Positions 43,592-52,787 of a DNA stretch of 63,812 nucleotides are shown here, in pieces. The translations under genes and the position numbers were made by a program. Below the pieces are notes generated by a model. The model did not search any database. It was not told where the DNA came from and saw only the letters and a list, made by a program, of their open reading frames with translations. Within the stretch, counting starts at the first letter, position 1. Every line of letters begins with the position of its first letter. The DNA comes from Paraburkholderia rhynchosiae (GTDB lineage: Bacteria > Pseudomonadota > Gammaproteobacteria > Burkholderiales > Burkholderiaceae), in the NCBI RefSeq assembly GCF_002879865.1, contig NZ_PNXY01000034.1:1-63812 (forward strand), in the 5' to 3' direction.

Positions 43592-44692
43592 ATGAGTCTT
43601 GCGTTGGATCTCGAATCGAAGAGCATCATTGAAAATACGCTGCGCCGCTTCATTACGGAATCGTATGAACCGACGGCACGGCATCAGCGACTGAAACAGC
43701 GGGAGGTTGACTGCTTGCTGCACTGGCCGTTGCTGGCCGAGCTCGGCGTGCTCGGTCTGCCGTTTGACGAGGCTTTTGGTGGCTTGGGCGGAGCGAGTGT
43801 CGATGTTGCTGACGCATTGGTCGTACTCGCTCGCGGCTTGGTATTCGAACCATTCGTTGAGGCAGCGATAATCTCGGGGGGCATTCTTGCTGCCCGCCAA
43901 GACGTACAACAGCGCGAGCAGGCGATTACCCGAGTGATTGACGGCAGCAGCGTAACGATGACGCTGGGTGGGCGGCCCGGTCTGCCGGGCGAGTTGGCAT
44001 ACCGGAAGATCCCTGGCGGCTATCGGGTATCCGGCACATCGTGCGTGGTTCCGTTCGCAGAGCAAGCGGACTTTTGGCTTCTCGCAGCGGTTGACGCCGA
44101 TGGAATTCCAGCGGTTCTCAGGGTGCCCCGGCGCGAAATTTCCGCGTCCATTTCTGGCTATCGGCTTATGGATGGCAGGCCTGCTGCAGACGTTAGTTTC
44201 GATGAGGCGACTATTCCTTCGTCAGGCGTATGGATCGAAGGAGACGCGGCTTGCCAGGCGTTGCGCCTCGCAAGCCTACGAGCAGTCAGCGCCTACTGCG
44301 CTGATGCAGTGGGCGTAATGGCTATGCTTGTGGAAAACACTGGGGAATATCTGCGCACGCGAGTTCAGTTCGGCGTCGCTATCGGGACGTTTCAAGCGTT
44401 GCAGCACCGGTTTGCTGACATGCACATGCGTCTCATAGAAGCGCAGGCAATTGCACGCGAGCTTGCAATAAGTATCGACGAAGGAACTTCAGAGGATCAA
44501 GCATGGCTTCGTTTTGCCGCAGCGTCGGTGGTGGAGCGCGCGGCGCGACTGATCGGTCATGAAGCCATCCAGATGCATGGCGGCATGGGTGTTACCGACG
44601 AGCTAATCGTAAGCCACTGCAATGCAAGGCTTGTGGTCCTGACACGCCTGATACGCGCTTGGGTCGATGAGGAGGTGCCGTTGCGAACATAG
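43592..44692 (+). CDS. Acyl-CoA dehydrogenase, small-subunit (PimD-like) type
   Basis: A 366-residue acyl-CoA dehydrogenase. The N-terminal helical domain contains ELGVLGLPFDEAFGGLGGASVDVADALVVLARGL, the middle beta domain GGYRVSGTSCVVPFAEQADFWLL, and the C-terminal domain RVQFGVAIGTFQALQHRFADM and IQMHGGMGVTDELIVSH. This and the next gene form the paired arrangement of alpha2beta2 dehydrogenases such as PimC/PimD or the FadE pairs of cholesterol side-chain degradation, in which the active sites are made jointly. ATG 43592 follows GAGGTGGTC. Confidence 0.88.
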   Translation: MSLALDLESKSIIENTLRRFITESYEPTARHQRLKQREVDCLLHWPLLAELGVLGLPFDEAFGGLGGASVDVADALVVLARGLVFEPFVEAAIISGGILAARQDVQQREQAITRVIDGSSVTMTLGGRPGLPGELAYRKIPGGYRVSGTSCVVPFAEQADFWLLAAVDADGIPAVLRVPRREISASISGYRLMDGRPAADVSFDEATIPSSGVWIEGDAACQALRLASLRAVSAYCADAVGVMAMLVENTGEYLRTRVQFGVAIGTFQALQHRFADMHMRLIEAQAIARELAISIDEGTSEDQAWLRFAAASVVERAARLIGHEAIQMHGGMGVTDELIVSHCNARLVVLTRLIRAWVDEEVPLRT

Positions 44693-44752
44693 TGGTGCGC
44701 CGGTTTTGCTCACGGAGCGGATCCAGGCAATACAAAACATCGGAGGGTGGAG

Positions 44753-45952
44753 ATGGAAGGCGATGCAGCTTCAGGATTCGACGAGATTGAGTTTCGGCAC
44801 GAGGTCAGTGAGTTTGTGTGCTCTGAACTCGCAGCGGAGACGAAACACAAAATAGAGAATGGGCTTTACCTCGAAAAATCTGATTACGTCGGCTGGCAGA
44901 AACTACTGCAGCGCCGCGGTTGGTTTGCGGGAGCTTGGCCTTCCGAATTCGGGGGGCAAGACTGGTCATTGCGAAAAGAGCACGCATTTTTGCAGGAGTG
45001 TGCTTTGAATGCGGCGCCCATGATTATCCCCTATGGCGTCAATATGGTCGGCCCCGTACTGTACACCTTCGGTACTGAGGAGCAGAAGCGTCAATATCTC
45101 CCGGGTATTCTCAGCAGCGATGTCTGGTGGTGCCAAGGGTACTCGGAACCCAATGCCGGGTCGGACCTGGCGTCGCTATCGACGTCAGCTGTGGTCGACG
45201 GCGATCACTACGTCGTTAACGGCACGAAGATGTGGACGACCGAAGCGCATTGGGCTGACATGATGCATTGCCTTGTGCGTACCGACAGAACCGGCAAAAA
45301 ACAGCAGGGGATCAGCTTCCTGCTGATCGACATGCGGACACCCGGCATTGTGGTTGAACCAATTGTGACCCTTGACGGGGAGCATCACACGAATCAAGTA
45401 TTTTTCGACAGTGTCCGCGTACCCCGCGAAAACCTTGTTGGTGTCGAGGGCGAGGGCTGGAAACTGGCAAAGTTTCTCTTGTCGCGCGAGAGGACGTCAA
45501 TCGCGGATACCGGAAGCAGGGTCCGGCTCATGCGACAGATCAAGGATACCTTTTCTCATTATGTGGCTCGGACATCGAACGTCGAGCGGAGCCTCATGCG
45601 AGCTCGACTAGCGGAAATTGAGGCAAATCTCTCAGCTCTTCTTGCCGTGGAGCGGCGTTACGTCGACGAATGGGAGGCTCGGCGTGATGACGGAATCGGA
45701 GCATCTGTCCTGAAAGTGCGTAGCACCGAGCTGCTGCAGCAGATGACCGAGTTCTGGCAGGAGTTGCTCGGGCTCTATGGGGCATGTTATGACGCCGCCA
45801 GTCGCAGAGACGGTGGGCTGGGTGCCGCGGAGCCGTGGCGGCAAGCGGCAGCGATCAACTACGGCTATCTGTACGGGCGATGCTGGAGCATATTCGGCGG
45901 TTCAAACGAAATCCAGCGCAATATCATTGCCGGCGCGTTGTTGCGGCGTTGA
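44753..45952 (+). CDS. Acyl-CoA dehydrogenase, large-subunit (PimC-like) type
   Basis: A 399-residue acyl-CoA dehydrogenase. It has WFAGAWPSEFGGQDWSLRKEHAFLQE, WWCQGYSEPNAGSDLASLSTSA (the FAD loop), VVNGTKMWTTEAHWADMMHCLVRTD and the C-terminal IFGGSNEIQRNIIAGALLRR. This is the typical large subunit of heteromeric dehydrogenases acting on dicarboxylic, alicyclic or steroid-derived acyl-CoAs. ATG 44753 sits six bases after GGAGG. It is co-directional with the small-subunit gene 60 bp upstream. Confidence 0.9.
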   Translation: MEGDAASGFDEIEFRHEVSEFVCSELAAETKHKIENGLYLEKSDYVGWQKLLQRRGWFAGAWPSEFGGQDWSLRKEHAFLQECALNAAPMIIPYGVNMVGPVLYTFGTEEQKRQYLPGILSSDVWWCQGYSEPNAGSDLASLSTSAVVDGDHYVVNGTKMWTTEAHWADMMHCLVRTDRTGKKQQGISFLLIDMRTPGIVVEPIVTLDGEHHTNQVFFDSVRVPRENLVGVEGEGWKLAKFLLSRERTSIADTGSRVRLMRQIKDTFSHYVARTSNVERSLMRARLAEIEANLSALLAVERRYVDEWEARRDDGIGASVLKVRSTELLQQMTEFWQELLGLYGACYDAASRRDGGLGAAEPWRQAAAINYGYLYGRCWSIFGGSNEIQRNIIAGALLRR

Positions 45953-45972
45953 CCAACTCGATCTGCGCAGAT

Positions 45973-47592
45973 ATGACTGACCATCTTCTTACTGATTCGT
46001 ATGTGGCTGCCTCGAACGAATTGCCAGTCATCCACAAAACAGTGGGTGACTTCTTCCGTGATGCGGCGAGCACGGTACCTGATCGACTTGCATTGGTCGA
46101 GATCCCAAGTGGGTCGCATCCGAAAGGCAGAACCTGGACTTACCAGCAATTGCTCGTCGAGAGCGAACGGGTTGCTGCAGGTCTGTTGCGTCGTTTCGCG
46201 CCCGGCGAGCGTTTAGCAGTCTGGGCGTCCAACCGGGCGGAATATGTTTCACTGCAATTAGGTGCGGCACTGGCAGGGGTCGTGCTGGTGACCCTCAACC
46301 CGGCCTGCCGGACGGAGGAAATGCGCTATTTCTTGCACCAAAGCGAAGCTGCCGGCCTAGTTATGAGTCAAACGTTCCGAGGCTTGGACAACGCTGCGGT
46401 AATCGACTGTCTGCGAGCCGAACTAGGGCATCTTCGAACCATCGCTTACTTCGATGATTGGGAAGAATTTCTCGGCGAAGCGCATAGTCCGCGTCCATTG
46501 CCGCAGGTCGATATCGACGACCCAGTGCTCATTCTCTATACGTCCGGCACCACCGGCAAACCGAAAGGGGTTGTGCACAGGCATCAGTCACTGGTTAACA
46601 ATGCCCGCGCCTCGACGGCGCGTTACGGCCTGGACACCGGGGCCGTCTGGCTGGCCACCTTGCCGATGTTCCACGTCGGGGGAAGCGTGACGGCAACGCT
46701 GGGCTGCATCGCGAACCTGGGTACACAGGTAATGATGCCCGAGTTCAAACCGGATCTTATGATGCGGCTCATTGAAGAGTACAGGGCCACCATTACGACC
46801 GTGGTGCCTACTATGGTTTTGGATATGCTCGAGCATGAGACATTTGGTCAGTTCGACCTGTCCAGCCTGGAGCTAATGCTGACTGGCGGAACCATCGTCA
46901 CGCCTGAAATCGTTCGGAGCATTCGAGAGGAGTTCAACGTTGACGTTGGGGTGATCTTCGGTCAGACGGAAGCGGGCGGCGTGATGGCGCAAACCTGTCG
47001 CGGGGAACCCGAAGAGCGCTTATGCAATTCCGTCGGCCGAGCGATCAGTAACTGCGAAATGAAGATCGCCCATGCAGAAAGCGGTGAGCCGTTGCCCATA
47101 GGGGAAATCGGGGAGATATGCGTGCGTAGTCCTTTTCTGATGAAGGGATACTTGCGCATGCCAGAGGCGACCGCTGCCACGATTGACGGTAACGGCTGGC
47201 TGCACACGGGCGACTTGGGCGTTATGCGTCCCGACGGATACATTCGAGTCACCGGTCGCCTCAAGGACATGATCATTCGCGGTGGGGAGAACATCTATCC
47301 ACGCGAAATTGAGGATCTGCTGTCTGGCCATCCAGAGCTAGCCGATGTCGCTGTCTTCGGGATCCCGGATGAGCGGTGGGGAGAACAAGTTGCCGCCGCG
47401 ATACGCGTGAAGCCTGGTGCGACGGCAAGCAGTGAGAGCCTTGAGGCCTTTCTGGATGGCAAGATCGCCCGGCACAAGATTCCGCGACACTGGATGAGGG
47501 TCGACGCCTTCCCCACCAACGCTTCCGGTAAGGTGCAGAAATTCCTCCTGCGCGATCTGTGGCTTGAGCATGTCAAGGATAGGTCGCTTTAA
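45973..47592 (+). CDS. Acyl-CoA synthetase (AMP-forming)
   Basis: A 539-residue ANL-superfamily ligase that activates a carboxylic acid to its CoA thioester with ATP. The P-loop LYTSGTTGKPKGVVHRH is near residue 183, the adenylate motif IFGQTEAGGVMAQT near 324, WLHTGDLGVMRPDGYIRVTGRLKDMIIRGGENIYPREIE near 410, and the catalytic lysine in TNASGKVQKF near 520. The ATG at 45973 is used; a longer in-frame extension overlaps the previous gene. The stop overlaps the ferredoxin start by one base (TAATG). It probably activates the island's acid substrate. Confidence 0.92.
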   Translation: MTDHLLTDSYVAASNELPVIHKTVGDFFRDAASTVPDRLALVEIPSGSHPKGRTWTYQQLLVESERVAAGLLRRFAPGERLAVWASNRAEYVSLQLGAALAGVVLVTLNPACRTEEMRYFLHQSEAAGLVMSQTFRGLDNAAVIDCLRAELGHLRTIAYFDDWEEFLGEAHSPRPLPQVDIDDPVLILYTSGTTGKPKGVVHRHQSLVNNARASTARYGLDTGAVWLATLPMFHVGGSVTATLGCIANLGTQVMMPEFKPDLMMRLIEEYRATITTVVPTMVLDMLEHETFGQFDLSSLELMLTGGTIVTPEIVRSIREEFNVDVGVIFGQTEAGGVMAQTCRGEPEERLCNSVGRAISNCEMKIAHAESGEPLPIGEIGEICVRSPFLMKGYLRMPEATAATIDGNGWLHTGDLGVMRPDGYIRVTGRLKDMIIRGGENIYPREIEDLLSGHPELADVAVFGIPDERWGEQVAAAIRVKPGATASSESLEAFLDGKIARHKIPRHWMRVDAFPTNASGKVQKFLLRDLWLEHVKDRSL

Positions 47593-47984
47593 TGCAAGTT
47601 CCGGAACAATGGCTCGCCGTCGCGCGATTCGCGGAGCTCCCGAACGGTAACTTCAAGTGCTTCGATGTGGAGGGCGTTAGCCTGCTACTTTGCCGCGTGG
47701 GAGAGCGGGTGTTTGCGGTGGCTAATAACTGCCCGCATCAAAATCTGCGTATGGATAAAGCCATCATGCAGGAGTATGAAATCGTTTGTCCCCATCATGG
47801 CGCCAGTTTCGACATTCGGGACGGTCGCCGGCTGGATGGGCCGTCAGTTTTTCCATTATGTGGCTATCCCTGCCGAGTGGTTGACTCCCAGGTGTTGGTC
47901 GACGTCGCGCATCCGGAAACTAGCATGGCAAGGCATATGGAATACCTGGCCGACAGACAGAAGGACAAGCGTACGGAGCCGTAG
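47592..47984 (+). CDS. Rieske-type [2Fe-2S] ferredoxin
   Basis: A 130-residue Rieske ferredoxin. The cluster ligands are NNCPHQNLRMD (Cys and His near 46-48) and IVCPHHGASFDI (Cys and His near 66-69). It would pass electrons to a Rieske oxygenase; the only intact partner in the window is at 49255. No ferredoxin reductase gene is seen. Translation is probably coupled to the ligase through the TAATG overlap. Confidence 0.88.
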   Translation: MQVPEQWLAVARFAELPNGNFKCFDVEGVSLLLCRVGERVFAVANNCPHQNLRMDKAIMQEYEIVCPHHGASFDIRDGRRLDGPSVFPLCGYPCRVVDSQVLVDVAHPETSMARHMEYLADRQKDKRTEP

Positions 47985-48030
47985 AGCCGAAGGATTAAGG
48001 ATAGTCCTAACCTAGTTGCGGGGAATTTGC

Positions 48031-48828
48031 ATGAACGAACCTCTTGTGCTGGTCTCCGAATCGGATGCAATTTTGGAGTTGGTGTTCAACCGCCCGTCAA
48101 AACTGAACGCCATCAACGGGGAGATGTACGATACGTTGATTGCGCAGACGGAGCGCTTTGCCACCGATCCTTCGCTGCGAGTAATGTTGATCCGGGCGCA
48201 AGGCAAGTATTTCAGTGCTGGCGTCGATCTCAACAGCGAACTGGGCCCAGATCCGAACCTGGCGACCCCGACAGCGTTCCGCCAGTGGTACCGGGAAGGG
48301 CGCGGCAGCCTGCATCCGTTGCTGGATCGTTTTGAGGTGATTGAAAAGCCTATCGTCGTCGCTCACCACGGTCCTTGCTTGGGCGGTGCGCTAGAGATGT
48401 CGCTATCCTGCGATTTTCGGCTCGCGGCGCAAAGCGCCCGCTATGGTCTGCCTGAGACTGCGTTCGGCAACATACCCGGGTCTGGTGGCACCAGCCGAAT
48501 GACGCGGCTTGTCGGGCCTCAGTGGGCACGCTGGTTCATCATGGCTAACTTGCAGATGGATGCAGACAAAGCCGAGCGCATCGGGCTGGTTCATGAGGTG
48601 TACGCGGATGACGAATTCGGGTCGCGGGTGCGGGATTTCTGCATGAACTTGGCGAAACAGCCGGCCGAAGCTATCGGCGCAGCGAAACTCGCCATTGAGC
48701 TAAGCGCCGACCTTGATCGGGCGCAAGCTCGCAACGTCGAACGAATCGTGGCTAGTAGCCTTTTTTTCGGCGATGAATTCCGCAGTCTGGTCGCCGCGCT
48801 GCGGGACAAGCTGGGCAAAAAGACTTGA
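48031..48828 (+). CDS. Enoyl-CoA hydratase/isomerase family protein
   Basis: A 265-residue crotonase-fold enzyme adding water to a 2-enoyl-CoA, or isomerising it. The oxyanion-hole segments are KYFSAGVDLNSE near 61 and GPCLGGALEMSLSCDF near 110, and the catalytic glutamate region is YGLPETAFGNIPGSGGTSR near 138. It follows the ferredoxin gene and ends the operon that starts at 43592. The 425-bp gap to the Rieske oxygenase (48829-49254) holds only the operator at 49121. Confidence 0.9.
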   Translation: MNEPLVLVSESDAILELVFNRPSKLNAINGEMYDTLIAQTERFATDPSLRVMLIRAQGKYFSAGVDLNSELGPDPNLATPTAFRQWYREGRGSLHPLLDRFEVIEKPIVVAHHGPCLGGALEMSLSCDFRLAAQSARYGLPETAFGNIPGSGGTSRMTRLVGPQWARWFIMANLQMDADKAERIGLVHEVYADDEFGSRVRDFCMNLAKQPAEAIGAAKLAIELSADLDRAQARNVERIVASSLFFGDEFRSLVAALRDKLGKKT

Positions 48829-49120
48829 GGGCGTAACGCATTGACGGCGCCGGCGGCCGAGGATGGGACTCGCGATGATGGTCCCAATGCCTACAAGGTG
48901 ACATCCGGACCGCGTAGCTGATCGGTCCAACAGGCGCTCCGTTGTCCGCAAATGCATCGACTGGTTCGCCAACGGATGCATATAGACAAGCATCAAGGAC
49001 AGCGGCGGCCAATGCGTGCGCGTGATTATCGGCGTGGCTCCCGGCCGCATCAGCCCGCGCGGCGTTACGGCGGACCCACGGTCTTGACATTATCGACAAC
49101 TGGCCGCAAGCTGTAGTTGG

Positions 49121-49137
49121 TATGTATAAATACGATA
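49121..49137. promoter_or_regulatory. Regulon operator upstream of the Rieske oxygenase/mutase operon
   Basis: A perfect copy of the element, TATG-N5-ATACGATA. Just downstream, 49135-49149 holds a variant half-site (ATATGGCTTGCATAT) close to the TATGCTTGCATA of the 25668 copy. I find no confident -35/-10 pair here, and the 17-mer faces the opposite way from other plus-strand units. The next gene starts 118 bp downstream. Confidence 0.6.
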
Positions 49138-49254
49138 TGGCTTGCATATTATGTTGCGTTGCGTCGATCACCTAGCCACATTCAGTGGGCGAGAACTCTG
49201 TTACAGCGTTGGCCGCGCTTTTGGCAGGTCAACGACATAGAAAGGAGACATGGC

Positions 49255-50649
49255 ATGGATTCGTCGTACGACGTTAAGACTGGATATGTCGTTTACCCAG
49301 ACGATAGTTCGGGACAGGCAGGCCGGAAAGCTCCCTATCTAGACCACGGTACGGAGGCGCCAGATCCGCGGCGTTACTACTTGCAGGAAGAGGCAGACCT
49401 CGAGTGGAGCAAGCTCTGGCGGAAGGTGTGGCTTTTTGCAGGTGTCGCTCAGGACGTGTCCGAGGTGGGTGACTATTTCCGATACGACATCGGCAAGGAA
49501 TCCTTCGTCATTGTCCGGACAGCGAAGGATCGAGTTCAGGCGTTCTACAACGTCTGCCCGCATCGCGGAAATCGACTTGTGCATCGCGATTTCGGGCGGC
49601 TCGCAGAGCATTTCCAATGCACCTTTCACGGTTGGAAGTTCAATCTGGACGGTAACCTGAAAGAGATTCACGACGAGCAGGTTTTCCGCAAAGAAGTGCT
49701 GGCGGTTCGCCCCGACATGGTCGAAGTACCTTGCGAAACCTGGAAGGGGCTGGTATTCATTACGATGAATCCTGAGCCGGTGCCGCTGCTTGAGTACCTC
49801 GATGTGATTCCGGAACACCTCGAGAACTATCCGCTTGAAAAAATGCGGGTGCTAAAAGATATCGAATGGCACTGGGATGCGAACTGGAAGACCGCGCTGG
49901 AAGCTTTCATTGAGTTCTACCACGCGGACCAAACGCATCCAGAGATCGTTCCTATTACGTCGACGACCGAAACCCAGTACGACCTTTATAAAAACGGCAT
50001 GAGCCGCATGATCATCACCTTTGGCGCCTCCCGGCTCAGAGTATCCGACGGGGCGGACGTTCACCCCGCCCTGGAAGCGATGATAGGCCTGTACGGCGGG
50101 AACCCGGAGGACTACAGGCATCTGAGCGCAAGCGACTACCATAAGGCAATGGTCGACACGCGCAAAAGGTGGGCCGAGCGCAATGGCTATGCCGAAGACT
50201 TTGCCAAGCTGACCGATGACCAACTCACCGACGATTGGAACTACCACATTTTTCCGACCATCACCCTTAACGTGTTTTCAGACGGGATGTTGATCCAGAA
50301 CTTTCGACCGCATCCAACGGATCCGAATAAGAGCATCTATCAGGTATACACGATGGTGCTGCCGGTCCGTGATCCGAAACAGCATGTTTTCGACATCAAT
50401 TCCTTTGGTCCTGAGGCGATCGGACCCGCGGGATGGGATGGGTCGGTTCGCCCAAAACGAGTCCACGCCAAGGAATTGGTCGAGTTGGGCGCCGTACTGG
50501 CTCAGGACGCCGTCACCGTGCCCCAGGTTCAAGCTGGGTTGCGCAGTGGTGCTTTCAAAGGCTCTCTGCTTAGCGAGTCCGAATCGAGAATTCGTCACTA
50601 CTTGGCTGAGATAGATGCGTACCTGGGGCGCAATCCTGCAAAACGATGA
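49255..50649 (+). CDS. Rieske non-heme iron oxygenase, alpha subunit
   Basis: A 464-residue ring-hydroxylating-type oxygenase. The Rieske cluster is CPHRGNRLVH (near residue 101) and CTFHGWKFNLDG (near 122). The mononuclear-iron region EAFIEFYHADQTHPE near 218 gives His-x4-His; the aspartate that usually precedes it to bridge the subunits is Glu here. A strong AAAGGAG site precedes ATG 49255. No beta subunit is encoded next to it, so it is probably an alpha-only (monooxygenase/demethylase-like) type, with the ferredoxin at 47592. It heads the mutase operon. Confidence 0.9.
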   Translation: MDSSYDVKTGYVVYPDDSSGQAGRKAPYLDHGTEAPDPRRYYLQEEADLEWSKLWRKVWLFAGVAQDVSEVGDYFRYDIGKESFVIVRTAKDRVQAFYNVCPHRGNRLVHRDFGRLAEHFQCTFHGWKFNLDGNLKEIHDEQVFRKEVLAVRPDMVEVPCETWKGLVFITMNPEPVPLLEYLDVIPEHLENYPLEKMRVLKDIEWHWDANWKTALEAFIEFYHADQTHPEIVPITSTTETQYDLYKNGMSRMIITFGASRLRVSDGADVHPALEAMIGLYGGNPEDYRHLSASDYHKAMVDTRKRWAERNGYAEDFAKLTDDQLTDDWNYHIFPTITLNVFSDGMLIQNFRPHPTDPNKSIYQVYTMVLPVRDPKQHVFDINSFGPEAIGPAGWDGSVRPKRVHAKELVELGAVLAQDAVTVPQVQAGLRSGAFKGSLLSESESRIRHYLAEIDAYLGRNPAKR

Positions 50650-50699
50650 GCCGGCGGCGCCGGCCGTTGCAACGCGCAATGCTTATTTTGGAGCGGTGA

Positions 50700-52370
50700 A
50701 TGGGTATTGAAGACCGCAACAGTGCGGCGTCTCTGGCAGAAAATATCGCGAACGTCGAGGTCAAGCTGTCCCGGACTGCCACGTGGAGCGGCATTGAAAC
50801 GAAGGCCAGCTACGGTCCGGCGGATGTCGAAAACGTTGAGTACGATCGCGATCTCGGCGATCCAGGGCAATACCCCTATACCCGAGGTGCATATCCGCAG
50901 ATGTACCGCAGCCGCATGTGGACACTGCGCAACATCGTGGGATTCGGCGCACCCGAAGATACGCGCGGCGGAATTGAACGTGCTTTGCAAATGGGCACGG
51001 CTGGTATCAACATCGTCGTGGATACCTTGGGCCAGGAGGCAATCGACGCTGACCATCCGGCGCTGACGAACGACGCTGGTCAAGAGGGTTGCTCTATCTC
51101 GTGCGTGCGCGACGTTGAGGTGCTTCTGCGAGGCATCGACGTGACGCAGCAAGACGTCGCGTGGCACAGCACCATGATGACGTATCCGCTTGTTGCGGCG
51201 CTGGCCCAGAAACAGGGGAAGGACATGGCGAAGCTACAAGGCTCGCATATGCCTGACCATCTGCAGCTTCGGCTCGCCGGCTGGAGCGAAAAGATTGTTC
51301 CCGCGGAACTAGGCCATCGCACGACGGTGGATTGCCTTGAGTACAGTGTCAGGAATAGCCCTCGCTGGGCCTTGGGGTGCCCGCAGGCTTACGATATGCG
51401 TGAGCGAGGCCTTGGTGCAGCCGGCGAAATCGCTGTAGGCATGGCCATTGTCAATCAGACGCTCACGGACTTGGCCCTACGCGGTTTGTCGGCAGATCAG
51501 GTCTGCCCAAGCATGGCTTGGGTGTCGCCATCGGATATAGATTTTTTTGAGGAAATAGCGAAATTTCGCGCCCTGCGACGGATTTGGGCGCGCACCATGA
51601 AGGAACGTTTCGGATCGAACGATCCGCGTGCGCAAAGGCTGCGCATTGCATGTCATACCTCCGGTCGCTCCCTGGTCTACCAGCAGCCGCTTAACAACCT
51701 CTCTCGCGCCGCGGTACAGACTCTGGCTGCACTGCTGGGCGGGGTGCAGTCGGTGGAAACCTGTACATACGACGAACCCGTCTGCATTCCCACTGAGGAA
51801 GCTCGGGAATTGGCTACGCGCACCCAGCAAATTCTGGCACATGAAATAGGTGCCGCGCGCGTCGGTGATCCGCTGGGAGGAAGTTACTACATCGAGAGCC
51901 TGACCAACCTCGTGGAAGCAGACGCGATGAAGATGTTGGAGGAGATCGAAGCTATCGGCCTGGTCAAAGCTGTCGAGGGTGGATACATCGAGGGATTGAT
52001 GGACGAGTTCAACTACAACCAGAAGCGGGAACTGGATAACAAGAAGCGGATACAGGTCGGCGTAAATGCATTCATTCCCAAAGACGAACCGCCCCCCAAG
52101 CGTTTTTCCTTCGACCAGAAAATGATGGTGAGCCACCTGGAGCGGTTCAAGGAAATGAAGGCCAGTCGTGACCAGCGGCGGCTTGCCGGGAAAATCGACG
52201 TCCTCTACCGTGTGGCCAAGCGTCGAGAAAACTCGCACCAAGCTATGATTGACGCGCTTATCGCTGATGCGTCCATCGGCGAGGTGTGGGGTACCGTGCG
52301 TGTGGCTAATGGACTGCCTTACGATCCGTTCAGGGTGATCGAATCACCTTTTACCTATACCGGGAGCTGA
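50700..52370 (+). CDS. B12-dependent acyl-CoA mutase, large (substrate) subunit, divergent
   Basis: A 556-residue large subunit of the methylmalonyl-/isobutyryl-/2-hydroxyisobutyryl-CoA mutase family, which rearranges the carbon skeleton of an acyl-CoA. Family landmarks are TRGAYPQMYRSRMWTLRN, EEIAKFRALRRIWARTMKERFG and GDPLGGSYYIESLTN. Specificity positions are unusual. Methylmalonyl-CoA mutase RQYAGF reads RNIVGF (Ile79, as in 2-hydroxyisobutyryl-CoA mutase). The active-site GYHMQEAG reads AYDMRERG, so the conserved His is Asp232. GTIQND reads GSHMPD (Met184). It is followed directly by the B12-binding subunit and MeaB. The substrate is not one of the known ones, or at least not obviously so. 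Confidence 0.9.
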   Translation: MGIEDRNSAASLAENIANVEVKLSRTATWSGIETKASYGPADVENVEYDRDLGDPGQYPYTRGAYPQMYRSRMWTLRNIVGFGAPEDTRGGIERALQMGTAGINIVVDTLGQEAIDADHPALTNDAGQEGCSISCVRDVEVLLRGIDVTQQDVAWHSTMMTYPLVAALAQKQGKDMAKLQGSHMPDHLQLRLAGWSEKIVPAELGHRTTVDCLEYSVRNSPRWALGCPQAYDMRERGLGAAGEIAVGMAIVNQTLTDLALRGLSADQVCPSMAWVSPSDIDFFEEIAKFRALRRIWARTMKERFGSNDPRAQRLRIACHTSGRSLVYQQPLNNLSRAAVQTLAALLGGVQSVETCTYDEPVCIPTEEARELATRTQQILAHEIGAARVGDPLGGSYYIESLTNLVEADAMKMLEEIEAIGLVKAVEGGYIEGLMDEFNYNQKRELDNKKRIQVGVNAFIPKDEPPPKRFSFDQKMMVSHLERFKEMKASRDQRRLAGKIDVLYRVAKRRENSHQAMIDALIADASIGEVWGTVRVANGLPYDPFRVIESPFTYTGS

Positions 52371-52376
52371 GAACAC

Positions 52377-52787
52377 ATGACCGGCGAAAGGAAAATCCGC
52401 TGCCTGCTTGGGATGCTCGGCACCGATGTGCACACAAAGGGAATCCGCACGCTGGCCCAGTTGTTCCGGGATAACGGCATTGAGGTGGTGTACCTGGGAG
52501 AGCACAATACTGTGGACGGCATGGTCAATGCGGTGATCCAGGAAGACGTGGACCTTGTCGGCATCAGTTTCTCGATTGCCACCTACCTGCATTATGCAAA
52601 AGAGCTCATTGATGCAATGCGTGCGCGCGGCGTTGACCACGTCCCAGTGATGGTGGGAGGCTTGGTGCATCCTGATGACCACGAGCCGTTGAGAAAGCTC
52701 GGCGTCTCAGGAATTTTCGGTCCGGGGTCCACTACGCCAGAGATATTGGCGTTTGTGCATAGCGCATGCTTGCCGCCTGTGCAATGA
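52377..52787 (+). CDS. B12-binding small subunit of acyl-CoA mutase
   Basis: A 136-residue cobalamin-binding domain protein. The cobalt-ligand motif is DVHTKGIRTLAQLFRD (Asp-x-His-x-x-Gly, near residue 17), and VGISFSIATYL and VMVGGLVHPDDHEPL supply the nucleotide-loop contacts. It pairs with the large subunit seven bases upstream, as in the split IcmA/IcmB and HcmA/HcmB enzymes. The stop overlaps the MeaB start by four bases. Confidence 0.93.
   Translation: MTGERKIRCLLGMLGTDVHTKGIRTLAQLFRDNGIEVVYLGEHNTVDGMVNAVIQEDVDLVGISFSIATYLHYAKELIDAMRARGVDHVPVMVGGLVHPDDHEPLRKLGVSGIFGPGSTTPEILAFVHSACLPPVQ

Noticed and set aside
48829..49254. Possible cobalamin riboswitch before the oxygenase/mutase operon
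   Set aside because: I looked for a B12-box-like segment and supporting hairpins and found none; only the operator is evident.
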